A stretch of 64,000 nt of DNA, from NCBI RefSeq assembly GCF_013181195.1, contig NZ_SMZP01000008.1, positions 248,001 through 312,000 on the forward strand, given 5' to 3'. Positions 41,262 through 50,125 of the stretch are shown one piece after another. The notes beneath the pieces were generated by a model, which was given only the letters and a program-made list of their open reading frames with translations, ran no database searches and was not told the DNA's origin. The first letter of the stretch is position 1; every line of letters starts with the position of its first letter. Position numbers and translations under genes: made by a program. The DNA comes from Caulobacter sp. RHG1 (GTDB taxonomy: Bacteria; Pseudomonadota; Alphaproteobacteria; Caulobacterales; Caulobacteraceae).

Positions 41262-41502
41262 CCGTCTTTCCCACAAAACTTGACTTCCCCGCTCGGATAA
41301 CCGATATCCGCCCCGCGCCACCTTGGCGCTATTGGCGCTCCAGCCGCGTGAGGGTCCGTTTCGGACCAGCCTGTCGAGCGCTTTGAGAGCTTTCTCATCA
41401 GATCGCCCGTGCACGCGGGGCGCTCCCCGACCGACTAGCCGAATGGGCCAGCCGTGCGAGGACGCATGGGCTGTCTTTCGGCGCACGAAAGACGAAACAC
41501 CC
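41262..41502 (+). promoter_or_regulatory. Helicase upstream region with an inverted repeat
   Basis: This ~240-base stretch has no gene. The inverted repeat cggata (41294-41299) / tatccg (41305-41310) with a 5-base spacer lies about 195 bases before the helicase start. The remainder may be a long 5' leader, which is common for cold-induced RNA helicases. No promoter boxes stand out. Confidence 0.35.
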
Positions 41503-42996
41503 GTGACTCAATTTGCTGACCTTGGCCTGGCCAAGCCGCTGCTGAAGGCCCTTGCCGAAAAGGGCTACAAGGAGCCGACCCCGATCCAGGCCCAGGCCAT
41601 TCCGGTCGTGCTGCAAGGCAAGGACCTATTGGGCATCGCCCAGACGGGCACCGGCAAGACCGCCGCCTTCGCCCTGCCGATCCTTCAGCGCCTGGCCGAA
41701 GACCGCAAGCCGGCGCCGCGCCGCGGCTTCCGCTGCCTGGTGCTGTCGCCGACCCGTGAACTGGCCACCCAGATCGCCGAGAACTTCAAGGCCTACGCCG
41801 TCCACATGGGCCTCAGCGTCCACACCATCTACGGCGGCGTGAAGTACGGCCCGCAGATGAAGGCCCTGGCCGGCGGCATCGACGTTCTGGTCGCCACCCC
41901 GGGCCGCCTGATGGACCACATGGCCGAGAAGTCGGCCACGGTCTCGGGCACCGAGATCTTCGTCCTCGACGAAGCCGACCAGATGCTGGACCTGGGCTTC
42001 GTGGTCCCGATCCGCAAGATCGCCAGCCAGCTGACCAAGAACCGCCAGAACCTGTTCTTCTCGGCCACCATGCCGTCGGAAATCGGCAAGCTGGCCGGCG
42101 AGCTGCTGAATGATCCCGTACAAGTCTCGGTGGCGCCGCAAGCCACCACCGTCGAGCGCATCGACCAGCGCGTCCTGTTCATCGAGGCGCAGCGCAAGCG
42201 TCCCCTGCTGGCCGAGATCCTGGCCGCGCCGGGCGTCGAGCGCACCATCGTCTTCACCCGCACCAAGCGCGGCGCCGACCGGGTGGCCAAGTATCTGAAC
42301 GCCGCCGGCATCGAGGCCGCCTCGATCCACGGCGACAAGACGCAAGGCCAGCGCGAGCGCGCCCTGGCCGCCTTCAAGGCCGGTGAGATGCGGGCCCTGG
42401 TGGCCACCGACATCGCCGCGCGCGGCATCGACGTCAACGACGTCAGCCACGTCATCAACTACGAGCTGCCCAACGTGCCGGAGGCCTATGTCCACCGGAT
42501 CGGCCGCACCGCCCGCAAGGGCAAGGACGGCATCGCCATCAGCTTCTGCGCCGATGACGAGCGTAACCTGCTGAAGGACATCCAGAAGGCCACCCGCCAG
42601 ACGATCCCGTCCTTCGACCGTCGCAACGACAAGCAGCTGGCCGCGGCCGCCGCCGTCGCCGACAAGCTGGCTCCGGCCGAGAAGTACGTCGATCCGCGCA
42701 AGGCCGACCCGCGCAACGACGTGCCGTCGGAACTGCGCCGCAAGCGCAACCGTCCCGGCGCCCGCAATGGCGGCAATGGCGGCGGCGCCGGCGGTGGCGC
42801 CAAAGCCGCTGGCGGTCGCTCCGAGGGCGGACAGAAGGCCCAGGGTCAGGGCCGTCCCGGCGGTCAGGGCCAAGGTCGTGGCGGGCCGCAAGGCCAGGGC
42901 CGCAACAAGCCGAAAGGCAATGGTCCTCAGAACGAGTTTCGCGGCCCCAAGCGCGACGCCGCACCCGCGGAAAAACGCTGGTCGCCCATCGACTGA
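41503..42996 (+). CDS. DEAD-box RNA helicase, RhlE-type
   Basis: A 497-residue ATP-dependent RNA helicase. The Q motif region starts FADLGLAKPLLKALAEKGY and PTPIQAQAIP; Walker A is AQTGTGKTAAF; DEAD is at residues 156-159 (VLDEADQMLDLGF). Motif III SAT and the C-terminal helicase domain (TDIAARGIDV; YVHRIGRTARKGKDG) are complete. The ~100-residue tail is rich in Gly, Arg, Gln and Lys, an RGG-like unstructured RNA-binding tail. In the family, RhlE aids ribosome maturation and cold adaptation. I chose GTG 41503 because the homologous N-terminus starts there; the frame is open upstream to 41323. A strong terminator follows. Confidence 0.92.
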   Translation: MTQFADLGLAKPLLKALAEKGYKEPTPIQAQAIPVVLQGKDLLGIAQTGTGKTAAFALPILQRLAEDRKPAPRRGFRCLVLSPTRELATQIAENFKAYAVHMGLSVHTIYGGVKYGPQMKALAGGIDVLVATPGRLMDHMAEKSATVSGTEIFVLDEADQMLDLGFVVPIRKIASQLTKNRQNLFFSATMPSEIGKLAGELLNDPVQVSVAPQATTVERIDQRVLFIEAQRKRPLLAEILAAPGVERTIVFTRTKRGADRVAKYLNAAGIEAASIHGDKTQGQRERALAAFKAGEMRALVATDIAARGIDVNDVSHVINYELPNVPEAYVHRIGRTARKGKDGIAISFCADDERNLLKDIQKATRQTIPSFDRRNDKQLAAAAAVADKLAPAEKYVDPRKADPRNDVPSELRRKRNRPGARNGGNGGGAGGGAKAAGGRSEGGQKAQGQGRPGGQGQGRGGPQGQGRNKPKGNGPQNEFRGPKRDAAPAEKRWSPID

Positions 42997-43022
42997 ACCA
43001 TAAGCAATTCCAAGAGTTTGAA

Positions 43023-43060
43023 GCCCGGTGCGACAGTTCGTCGCGCCGGGCTTTTCTTTT
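43023..43060 (+). terminator. Rho-independent terminator after the helicase
   Basis: A 12-bp stem (43023-43034 with 43040-43051, one G-U) has loop agttc and is followed by ttttcttttgc. It is the strongest terminator in the window. Confidence 0.92.
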
Positions 43061-43154
43061 GCGCCTATGTCGGAGTCCGCCTTGTGCCAAGCCCGACGAT
43101 GGGTCCACTTTAGCTCTTGGGCCGATCGGTTGATCGGATGGGGGACCACAGGGA

Positions 43155-45422
43155 ATGAGTGAGGGCAGGCCTCGCGCCACGCCTGAACTGACGCGCATTG
43201 CCGGCGGCGAAATGGCCGCGCGGGTGGCGTCGTTCGACTGGGCGAAAAGTCCATTGGGGCCAAGGGACGACTGGTCGCCCTGCCTGCGCCTGGTCGTCGA
43301 CATGATCCTGGCCACCAACTTCCCCATGGCCGTGCGCTGGGGTCCGCAGTTGGCCCTGATCTATAACGACGCCTACGCCCTGTCCCTGCACGAGCGTCAC
43401 CCCGAAGCCCTGGGCATGCCGTTCGAGGTCCATTCGCCGGACTTCCAGGAGACGCTGCGCCAGATCCACGACGACATCATGAGCGGGGCCAGCGGCGGCT
43501 TCGCCTTCGAGAAGCTGCCCCTGCGCCTCTCGCGCAACGCCGGCGAGAGCGAGGTGGCGTTCTTCACGGTCAGCTACAGCCCGATCCCCGACATCGCCGC
43601 GCCGACCGGCGTGGGCGGCGTGCTGATCACCGCGGTCGAGATCTCCAAGGCCGTCCGTACCGAGAAGACCCTCAAGACCACCCAGGATCGCTACGAGATG
43701 GCGCTGGAGGCGGCCGGCGGCGTCGGCGCCTGGGAGTGGGACCTGAAGGCCGACCGGATCTATGCCGATCCGCGCTATGCCGCGCTGCATGGACTGTCGG
43801 CGGACGAGGCCGAGGGCGGGCTGCCGCTGGACCGCTTCACCCCGGCCGTCCATCCGGCCGACGCCGAGCGCGTCCGCGAGCAGGCGGTCCTGGCCCTGCG
43901 CAGCGGCGGCGACTTCACCGAGGAGTACCGCTTGGTCCAGGCCGACAGCTCGGTGCGCTGGGTCTATGTGCGCGGCAAGGCCTATCTCGGCGCCGACGGC
44001 AAGGCGCAGCGCGCCGCCGGGGTGATGGTCGACATCACCGAGCGCAAGGCCACCGAAGCCGCCCTCGCCGCCGCCCGCGCCGGTCTGGACCTGGCCGCCC
44101 AGGCCGCCGGCATGGGCCGCTGGGACTACGACCCCGACGCCCGCACCCGCTACTGGGACCCGCAGGTGCGCGCCATCTTCGGCATTCCGGCCGACACCCC
44201 GGCCTCGGCCGAGGTGTTCGAGGCCCTGATGCACCCCGATGATCTGGCCATGGTGCAGGCGGCAGTCGCGGTGGCCACCGACCCGGACGGCCCCGGGACG
44301 ATCAATCTGGAGTACCGCATCTATCGCGGCACCGACGGCGACCTCCGCTGGGTCGAGGTGTCCGGCCGGGCGTTCTTCGAGCGCGGGCGCTGCGTGCGCT
44401 TCGTCGGCGTGGTCTCCGACGTCACCGAGCGGCGCCAGGCGCTGGAGCAGCAGCTGCGCCAGGACGAGACCCTGCGCCTGGCCGTCGACGCCGCCGACGT
44501 CGGGGCCTGGGACTTCGACCTTCTGCGCGACGAACTCTCCTGGTCGCCGGGCTGCTACGCCCTGTTCGGCGTGCCGCAAGGCCAGCCGGTGTCGCTGGAG
44601 ATGTTCTATCCGCTGGTCCATCCCGACGACCGGCCCCGCGTGCGCGAGGCCATGCGCCTGGCCCTGGATCCGGACCTTCGCGCCGACTACGCCATCGAGT
44701 TCCGGGCCATCAACCCCACCGACGGCGTCGAGCGCTGGATCGCCGTGCAGGGCAAGACCTTCTTCGGCGACGACGGCCGCCCCGAGCGCTTCGTCGGCGC
44801 CGTGGTCAATGTCACCGAACGCAAGCGGGCCGAGCTGCACCTGCGGCTGCTGGTCAACGAGCTGAACCACCGCGTCAAGAACAGCCTGGCCACCATCCAG
44901 GCCATCGCCAACCAGAGCTTCACCGACGGTCGCGCGCTGGACGACGCCAGAGCCGCCTTCTCCAGCCGCATCGTCACCCTGTCGGAAGCCCACGACCTGC
45001 TCACGCGCGAGAACTGGGAAGGGGCGGACCTGCACGACGTGACCATGCGCCTGGCCTCGCTGCACGGCGGCGCGGGACGCTTCACCCTGAACGGTCCGGC
45101 GGTGCGGCTGTCGCCCAAGACGGCCCTGTCGCTGTCGATGGCCCTGCACGAGCTGGCCACCAATGCGGTCAAGTACGGAGCCCTGTCGGCGCCGGAGGGC
45201 CGGGTCGAGATCGTCTGGACCCAGGTCGCCCAGCCCGGCGCGCCGCGCCTGGAGCTGATCTGGACCGAACGCGGCGGCCCGCCAGTGACCCCGCCCGAAA
45301 GCCGCGGCTTCGGCTCGCGCCTGATCGAGCGCGGCCTGGCGGCGGAACTGTCGGGCTCGGCGGACATCGACTTCCGGCCCGACGGCGTGGTCTGCCGGAT
45401 CGAGGCGCTGCTGGAGGCGTAA
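43155..45422 (+). CDS. Multi-PAS cytoplasmic sensor histidine kinase, HWE family
   Basis: A 755-residue protein without membrane segments. An N-terminal PAS/GAF-like region (residues ~20-175; FPMAVRWGPQLALIYNDAYA) is followed by three PAS_3 domains at about 178-300, 305-430 and 435-565, each ending in a PAC-like V(D/S/N)ITERK or equivalent. The HWE kinase domain starts at about 565 (VNELNHRVKN, phosphoacceptor His572). The HELATNAVKYGALSAPEGRV box and intact W-x-E (IWTERGGPPV) identify the family. PAS_3 in this class can bind flavin, but the LOV cysteine motif is not seen. No response regulator is adjacent. Start is ATG 43155. Confidence 0.9.
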   Translation: MSEGRPRATPELTRIAGGEMAARVASFDWAKSPLGPRDDWSPCLRLVVDMILATNFPMAVRWGPQLALIYNDAYALSLHERHPEALGMPFEVHSPDFQETLRQIHDDIMSGASGGFAFEKLPLRLSRNAGESEVAFFTVSYSPIPDIAAPTGVGGVLITAVEISKAVRTEKTLKTTQDRYEMALEAAGGVGAWEWDLKADRIYADPRYAALHGLSADEAEGGLPLDRFTPAVHPADAERVREQAVLALRSGGDFTEEYRLVQADSSVRWVYVRGKAYLGADGKAQRAAGVMVDITERKATEAALAAARAGLDLAAQAAGMGRWDYDPDARTRYWDPQVRAIFGIPADTPASAEVFEALMHPDDLAMVQAAVAVATDPDGPGTINLEYRIYRGTDGDLRWVEVSGRAFFERGRCVRFVGVVSDVTERRQALEQQLRQDETLRLAVDAADVGAWDFDLLRDELSWSPGCYALFGVPQGQPVSLEMFYPLVHPDDRPRVREAMRLALDPDLRADYAIEFRAINPTDGVERWIAVQGKTFFGDDGRPERFVGAVVNVTERKRAELHLRLLVNELNHRVKNSLATIQAIANQSFTDGRALDDARAAFSSRIVTLSEAHDLLTRENWEGADLHDVTMRLASLHGGAGRFTLNGPAVRLSPKTALSLSMALHELATNAVKYGALSAPEGRVEIVWTQVAQPGAPRLELIWTERGGPPVTPPESRGFGSRLIERGLAAELSGSADIDFRPDGVVCRIEALLEA

Positions 45423-45430
45423 GGCCGCAG

Positions 45431-45550
45431 AGCGCCCCCTCCGGCGCTTCGCGCCACCTCCCCCGCTTCGCAGGGGAGGAAGGTTTTCTCCTCACCCGCC
45501 TGCGGGGGAGGTGGATCGCTGCGGATACGCAGCGAGACGGAGGGGGCGCT
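45431..45550. repeat. Composite palindromic intergenic repeat, family A copy 5
   Basis: A 120-bp element. Arms agcgccccctccg / cggagggggcgct; internal ggcgc-ttc-gcgcc, cctcccccgcttcgcaggggagg, and cgctgcgga-tacgcagcg hairpins. It lies between the convergent kinase and ABC permease stops, nine bases after the kinase stop. Confidence 0.88.
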
Positions 45551-45552
45551 CC

Positions 45553-47094
45553 CTACGCCGCCGCCCGCAACGCCGCGGCGATCTGCTCGTCCGTCCGGCG
45601 CAGGGCCATCATCAGCGCGCCGGCGACGATCAGCGGCAGGACCGCCCAGACCAGTAGGCCGGCGATCGCCAGCGCCGTGGCGGCGCCGATCAGCAGCGAC
45701 ACTGCGATCTCGGCGATGGCGACCAAGAGCGAACCGCTGCGCCGGCGGCGGAAGTCTGCGCGCTTGCCGGGCTTCTGGCGCCAGACATGAACGAGGCCCG
45801 CGCACCAGGCCGACAGCCCCGCGCCGATCGCGGTCCAAAGGCCGGCCAGCGGCTGATACCAGGCCAGCACTGCGACCGGGGCGACCAGCAGGATCGCCAC
45901 CGGGATCAGAGCCGCCGCCAGCTTGGCCTGGCGCAGCACCTTCATCTGCGTTGGGGCGACGGCCAGCAGATCGGGCGCGTCCTCGGCCGACAGGGTGATC
46001 CAGGCCAAGCTCCCGGCCACCTGCCCGGCCAGGATGATCACCGCCGCCGCCGAAGCCGCCAGGCTGGCGGTCGGCAGAGTCCCGGCGTTGCGGGCCATGA
46101 CCAAGGCCAGCGGCGCCAGATACAGCACTCGCAGCAAGACCTGCGAGAGCAGGGCCGCATCGCGCCGCATCAGCCGCAACTCCTTGCGCACCGTGGCCTG
46201 GAAGGCGCCAGCGGCGAAGGCGCGCGTCGGACCGCGGGCGGCCTTGCGGGTCTCTGCCCCTTGGGTGGCCGCGGCCGCATCGGCGAAGCGGCGGCCCAGC
46301 ACCACGACGGCCAGGGCGAAGACCCCCGCCCCGATCGCCACCATGGCCAGCAGCGGCAGCGGCTCGCCCACCGCCGCCCTCAGCGGCAGGTCGGCGAAGG
46401 GCGGCGGCTGGATCCGGCCTTCCTTGGCGTCCAGCGCGATGCGGGCGATCAGGCTCTCGGACCTCTGCTCACCCAGCAGATTGCGGTACTGGCTGGCCAG
46501 GAAAAAGCCGGCGCCGATCAAGGCGGCCAGGATCTGGGCCACGGTTCGGGTGCGGCGCGGACCGATCAAGGCGAACAGCGCCATGGCCAGCAGCAGGCCG
46601 ACACCCGTGGCGCACAGGGCCGCGGCGATCAGCACGACGAACACCGCCGCCCAGGCCGGATGGCCCAGCACGATCGACGGGGTCAGCAACAGCAGCGTCG
46701 GCAGCAGGAACCAGAGACCCGCATTGACCGCCAGGCCCAGCGCCCGGATCAGCAACACCCGTCCAGGCCTCAGCGGTGAGGAAAACAGCAGGTCCAGGTC
46801 CCCGCGCTCGTAGAGGGCGTCGGCCGAGGCCGCCAGCGTGCTGGACAGCATCAGGGTCAGGACCACCGCCAGGGCGAGGTCGGCGATCACCACCGCCAGC
46901 GGAACGATCGGGACCTCGATGTCACGCAGGGCCAGGCCCATGGCGACGCCGCCGACCAGGATCAGCACGCCCAGGATGGCGAAGGCGACCATCGCCCCCT
47001 TCGACTTGCGCCCAGCCCGGAAGCCCCGCCAGGCCAGCCGCAGCTCGTGGGCCAGCAGCCAGGGCGCCGAGGCGGGCCGGAACGGCAGGCTCAC
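45553..47094 (-). CDS. ABC exporter permease subunit (ABC-2 type)
   Basis: A 513-residue inner-membrane protein with about 12 hydrophobic helices, starting with a cytoplasmic amphipathic region (WLLAHELRLAWRGFRAGRKS). A long soluble loop sits around the middle (FADAAAATQGAETRKAARGP). It pairs with the ATP-binding protein upstream, whose stop overlaps this gene's GTG start by four bases. The two make an export or Na+/lipid-related ABC transporter of unknown substrate. The heavy hydrophobicity and the ABC-2 style EKEL-like entry (VRKELRLMRRDAALLSQ) support this. Confidence 0.85.
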   Translation of the reverse strand: MSLPFRPASAPWLLAHELRLAWRGFRAGRKSKGAMVAFAILGVLILVGGVAMGLALRDIEVPIVPLAVVIADLALAVVLTLMLSSTLAASADALYERGDLDLLFSSPLRPGRVLLIRALGLAVNAGLWFLLPTLLLLTPSIVLGHPAWAAVFVVLIAAALCATGVGLLLAMALFALIGPRRTRTVAQILAALIGAGFFLASQYRNLLGEQRSESLIARIALDAKEGRIQPPPFADLPLRAAVGEPLPLLAMVAIGAGVFALAVVVLGRRFADAAAATQGAETRKAARGPTRAFAAGAFQATVRKELRLMRRDAALLSQVLLRVLYLAPLALVMARNAGTLPTASLAASAAAVIILAGQVAGSLAWITLSAEDAPDLLAVAPTQMKVLRQAKLAAALIPVAILLVAPVAVLAWYQPLAGLWTAIGAGLSAWCAGLVHVWRQKPGKRADFRRRRSGSLLVAIAEIAVSLLIGAATALAIAGLLVWAVLPLIVAGALMMALRRTDEQIAAALRAAA

Positions 47095-47831
47095 GTGTGA
47101 ACCTCTGCCGTCAGTTGCAGGAAGACGTCCTCGAGGGTCTTGCCGCTAGCCTCGCCCGCCCGGCCGCGCAGCTCGTCCAATGTGCCCTCGGCCAGCAGGC
47201 GGCCGCCGGCGATGATGCCGATGCGGTCGGCCATGCGCTCGGCGACCTCCAGGATGTGGGTGGTCAGGATCACCGTACCGCCGGCGTCGACCCGCGCCTG
47301 CAGCATGTCCTTGACCAGGCGCGCCGCGGCGGCGTCCAGGCCCGTCAGCGGCTCGTCCAGGATCAGGAGCTTGGGATCATGGATCAGCGCCCCGGCCAAG
47401 GCCACCTTCTGCTTCATGCCGCGCGAGAAGCCCTCGCACCGGCGGCGCGCCTCGTCGGCCAGACCCAGGGTGGACAAAAGCTGCTCGGCCTTCGCCTTGG
47501 CCGTGCGCGGCTCAATGCTCCACAGGCCGGCGACGAACTCCAGATATTCCAGCGGCGTCAGCTTGTCGTAGATCATCGCCTCGTCGGGGGCCCAGGCGAC
47601 CAGGGCCTTGGCGCCGGCGGGATCCTTCCGGGCGTCCACCCCGAAGATCGCGATCTCGCCCGCGTCCGGCTGGGTCAGCCCCGCCACCATCCGCAAGGTC
47701 GTGGTCTTGCCCGCCCCGTTCGGCCCCAGCAGCGCATAGAGCTCGCCGGCCCGCACCGTCAGGTCCAGATCCGACACTGCAGGCTTGGCGAAGGCCTTGC
47801 TCAGCCCCCGCACGATCAAGGCGTCCGTCAA
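47091..47831 (-). CDS. ABC exporter ATP-binding subunit
   Basis: A 246-residue ABC ATPase. Walker A is GPNGAGKT, followed by the Q-loop-like AWAPDEAMIYDKLTPLEYLE; the signature FSRGMKQKVALAGALIHDPK is intact, as are Walker B LLILDEPLTGLD and the His switch LTTHILE. The type matches ABC-2 drug/lipid exporters (CcmA-like). The start is TTG 47831 with AGAGGAG seven bases upstream. The frame continues to 47882, but that part is translated from a repeat-like palindrome. It overlaps the permease gene. Confidence 0.88.
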   Translation of the reverse strand: MTDALIVRGLSKAFAKPAVSDLDLTVRAGELYALLGPNGAGKTTTLRMVAGLTQPDAGEIAIFGVDARKDPAGAKALVAWAPDEAMIYDKLTPLEYLEFVAGLWSIEPRTAKAKAEQLLSTLGLADEARRRCEGFSRGMKQKVALAGALIHDPKLLILDEPLTGLDAAAARLVKDMLQARVDAGGTVILTTHILEVAERMADRIGIIAGGRLLAEGTLDELRGRAGEASGKTLEDVFLQLTAEVHT

Positions 47832-47848
47832 ACCGCTCTCCTCTTGAT

Positions 47849-47879
47849 CCCCAACCCTCTCCCGGCGAGAGAGCGGGTT
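47849..47879. repeat. Short palindromic repeat next to the ABC operon
   Basis: The sequence ccaaccctctcccggcgagagagcgggtt forms an imperfect hairpin between the LprI-like stop and the ABC ATPase start. It is a small element unlike families A to C. It is translated if the ATPase is wrongly started at 47882. Confidence 0.4.
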
Positions 47880-47886
47880 CAAGTCC

Positions 47887-48297
47887 TCAGCGGCGGGGCC
47901 TGGCCATGCGCTCCAGCTCGACGGCGCGTTCGATGGTCAGGTTCAGGTGGCAGCTGGGACGCTCGATGAAGTCGATGGTGCCGCCGGTCAGGTTGGCGCT
48001 GCACTCGGCGTCACGGTTCTTGATCCAGGCGCGCTGGACGGTGCGCAGGTTGGTCTTGGCCTTCGGCGACAGCCGCGCCATGGCCCCGGCATAGGCGGTG
48101 TTCAGCCGCTTGTCCTGGCGGGCCAGCTCGGCGTTGATGCAGCCCGCCATGGCCGGCGTCACGCCCCGCGCCGCGTCGCCGGTCCGCAGGCAGCGCGTAT
48201 AGGTCACCGAATATTCCTTCTCGACGTCGATCGAAGAAGCGGCGGCGGTCGGCGGCGCCAGCAAGGCGGCCGCCAGGGCGAGGGCGAACAGCGTCAT
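47887..48297 (-). CDS. Periplasmic lysozyme inhibitor LprI-like (DUF1311) protein
   Basis: A 136-residue exported protein with a signal peptide (cleavage at APPTAAAS). The mature part has the LprI-type repeats of charged helices, INAELARQDKRLNTAYAGAM, LRTVQRAWIKNRDAECSA, and two disulfide-candidate cysteine pairs (CLRTGD; CINAEL; CSANLT; CHLNLT). LprI-type proteins can inhibit lysozyme or take part in envelope integrity. It lies just upstream of the ABC operon and 14 bases after a gene for another exported protein on the same strand. Confidence 0.85.
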   Translation of the reverse strand: MTLFALALAAALLAPPTAAASSIDVEKEYSVTYTRCLRTGDAARGVTPAMAGCINAELARQDKRLNTAYAGAMARLSPKAKTNLRTVQRAWIKNRDAECSANLTGGTIDFIERPSCHLNLTIERAVELERMARPRR

Positions 48298-48311
48298 CGC
48301 AGGGCTCCCGC

Positions 48312-48830
48312 TCAGAACTTGGTCTTGCAGCCTTGCCGCAGATGCACCCCGCGAAGGAAGCCGCGACGGGCCAGGCCGGCGTCGACGGCGGCGTTCATCT
48401 GGCGGTCGGCGGGGGCCGCGCCCGTCACTTCGCGCACCAGGCCGCGGAACGGGATGATGCTGTTGATGATGGTCTTGCCGCCGGCCTCGGCCAGCTTGCC
48501 GCCGCGGTTTTCCTCATAGGTGTTACCGACCACGTAATCGGGACCCAGCGTCGCGTTCAGGTCCTTCACCTCGGCGGCCAGCGCCTTGCAGGTCTTCAGG
48601 CCCTTGAGGCTGTAGGGGTCGTCGAACGCCTTGATCAGCACCGGCGGGACCTCGCGCTTGGACATGCCCACGTCGCGGGCCGGCTGCGAGCCGATGTCGA
48701 TGGCCTTCTGGCGCGCCTCGCCCCAACGACCGGCGGGCTCGTCGGGCTTGGCCGGCGGCTTGGTCTGGGCGTGCGCCGCCGAGGCCGTCAGCAAGGCCGC
48801 GCCGAGAACAATGCAGAATTTCCGGGTCAT
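48312..48830 (-). CDS. Hypothetical exported protein
   Basis: A 172-residue protein with a signal peptide (MTRKFCIVLGAALLTASAAH, cleaved at AHAQ). The mature part begins with a Pro/Lys-rich stretch (TKPPAKPDEPAG). It continues with SQPARDVGMSKREVPPVL and CKALAAEVKDLNATLGPDYV, and the central EENRGGKLAEAGGKT is unusual. There are two cysteines. I do not recognise the family. A good GGAGGGCG precedes ATG 48830. It is followed 14 bases later by the LprI-like gene, so the two exported proteins may be made together. Confidence 0.7.
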   Translation of the reverse strand: MTRKFCIVLGAALLTASAAHAQTKPPAKPDEPAGRWGEARQKAIDIGSQPARDVGMSKREVPPVLIKAFDDPYSLKGLKTCKALAAEVKDLNATLGPDYVVGNTYEENRGGKLAEAGGKTIINSIIPFRGLVREVTGAAPADRQMNAAVDAGLARRGFLRGVHLRQGCKTKF

Positions 48831-48907
48831 TTTACGCCCTCCAGCTGAACACCGATCAGGAACGACAAGCTTGGCCTGAGGTTCCACTCACGGGCGAGTA
48901 TGGAATC

Positions 48908-49384
48908 CTAGTTCGGCGGCGTCGCCGTTTCCAGGTCGAAAGCCGCGTCGAACGCGTCGTCATTGGGCACCGCGCCGGTCAGCGCCGCCTCGAACAGGCC
49001 CTCCAGCGCCTCCCAGACGAAACCCAACTGCTCCAGAACGGTCGGCACGCTGTAGGCGTCGAAGCCCGGATAGAGGTCCTCGACCAGCCACAGGCCCGAG
49101 CCGGGATCGAAGCCGAAGCGGCAGCCGATCAGGCGGAACTGGGCGCGGGCCATGGTCTCGAACAGCGCGGTCAGGTCGCGGGCGTCTTCCAGGTCCTCCG
49201 GACCCAGCACCAGGCAGCGGATCTGCAGCCAGCCGTGGTCGGGCAGCAGGTAGAAGGCGCTTTCGTCCTCGCCGGAAACCTCCAGGCCCCGGTCGATCGC
49301 CTCGACCACGAAGCCGGCCTCGCGGCAGACATTGGTCAGGCTCTCCAGCATCGCGCCTTCCTGGTCGGGAGTGAGATCGGTCAT
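48908..49384 (-). CDS. YbjN-like acidic protein (tentative)
   Basis: A 158-residue acidic protein with no signal peptide. The N-terminal helix (EGAMLESLTNVCREAGFVVE) and the strands SGEDESAFYLLPDHGWLQIRC, followed by a C-terminal FVWEALEGLFEAALTG, suggest a YbjN/CesT-type alpha-beta fold, as in small chaperone-like proteins. The assignment is weak. ATG 49384 with ccggag upstream is preferred over the frame's extension to 49423. It lies 77 bases before the end of the exported protein gene upstream. Confidence 0.5.
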   Translation of the reverse strand: MTDLTPDQEGAMLESLTNVCREAGFVVEAIDRGLEVSGEDESAFYLLPDHGWLQIRCLVLGPEDLEDARDLTALFETMARAQFRLIGCRFGFDPGSGLWLVEDLYPGFDAYSVPTVLEQLGFVWEALEGLFEAALTGAVPNDDAFDAAFDLETATPPN

Positions 49385-49436
49385 GGGAAGGCTCCGGGGG
49401 ATGGGGATGGTGGTGTGTAGCACGGTGGCGGGCCCT

Positions 49437-49537
49437 GTGCGTCCTTCGAGGCCTGCTGCGCAGGCGCCTCAGGATGAGGAAATCTGTGAATCCCTCATCC
49501 TGAGGCGTGAGGCGAAGCCGAGCCTCGAAGGACGCAC
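49437..49537. repeat. Nested palindromic repeat, family D
   Basis: Outer arms gtgcgtccttcgaggc (49437-49452) and gcctcgaaggacgcac (49522-49537) are perfect 16-mers. Inner arms cgcctcaggatgagg and cctcatcctgaggcg form a second stem. This type is distinct from the other repeats in the window. It lies between the YbjN-like start and the TetR stop. Confidence 0.85.
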
Positions 49538-49543
49538 GACGCC

Positions 49544-50086
49544 TCAGTCCTCCCCGACCAGCGCCAGCAGGTCGGCGAAGATCTCGCGCCACAGCGCATC
49601 GTCCATCGGGAAGCCGACCACGTGGCGCAGCAGGAAGGCGCCCTCGACGGCCAGGAAGGCGATGCGGCGGCGTCGCTCTTCGGGGGTGGCGGCCGAGAGG
49701 TCGCCGGCCCGTTCGGCGTACCAGTCGGCCATGGCCCCGACCGTCTGGCCCGTGCCGGCGACGGCGGCCAGCAGGGTGGCCGTGCGGCTGATCGTGTCGT
49801 GGTCCTCGATTGCGGTCGAGCGGATGTGCTCGGCGATCACCGCCTGCGGCGTGGGGTCGGGACCGACATTGCGGGCGAACCGAGCCTTCTCCTGCTCGGC
49901 CCAGCGATTGAGCAGAGCGTCCAGGAGACCTTCCTTGGTCCCGAACGCCGACTGCACGCTGGCTTTCGGGACATCGGCGGCCTCGGCGACCTTGCCGAAG
50001 GTCAGGGCCGCGGCCCCGGCGTCGGCGACGACCGCCTCGGCCGCATCCAGCAGGCGATTACGATCCAGACTGCGCGGCCTTGCCAT
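49544..50086 (-). CDS. TetR/AcrR family transcriptional regulator
   Basis: A 180-residue regulator. The N-terminal TetR HTH spans residues ~5-50 (RNRLLDAAEAVVADAGAAAL, then TFGKVAEAADVPKASVQSAF), followed by a C-terminal ligand domain typical of small TetR proteins. It is divergent from the gdx gene across a 75-base gap holding a 20-bp palindrome, so it probably represses gdx, itself, or both. ATG 50086 has AAGGAG well placed. The ligand is unproven. Confidence 0.9.
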   Translation of the reverse strand: MARPRSLDRNRLLDAAEAVVADAGAAALTFGKVAEAADVPKASVQSAFGTKEGLLDALLNRWAEQEKARFARNVGPDPTPQAVIAEHIRSTAIEDHDTISRTATLLAAVAGTGQTVGAMADWYAERAGDLSAATPEERRRRIAFLAVEGAFLLRHVVGFPMDDALWREIFADLLALVGED

Positions 50087-50105
50087 TCCCGCTCCTTGAA
50101 ACTAA

Positions 50106-50125
50106 TTAGATACGATCGTATTTAA
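50106..50125. promoter_or_regulatory. Candidate TetR operator between tetR and gdx
   Basis: The imperfect palindrome TTAGATACGATCGTATTTAA has a perfect 12-bp core, ATACGATCGTAT (50110-50121), with one mismatched pair in the 20-bp site. It is centred in the 75-base divergent gap, 36 bases before the gdx start and 20 after the TetR start. An aagg-type ribosome site (50147-50153) lies between it and gdx. Confidence 0.65.

Noticed and set aside
47866..47885. gcgggttcaagtcctc resembling a tRNA T-arm
   Set aside because: No acceptor stem, anticodon arm or D-arm is nearby. It is part of a short palindrome next to the LprI-like stop.
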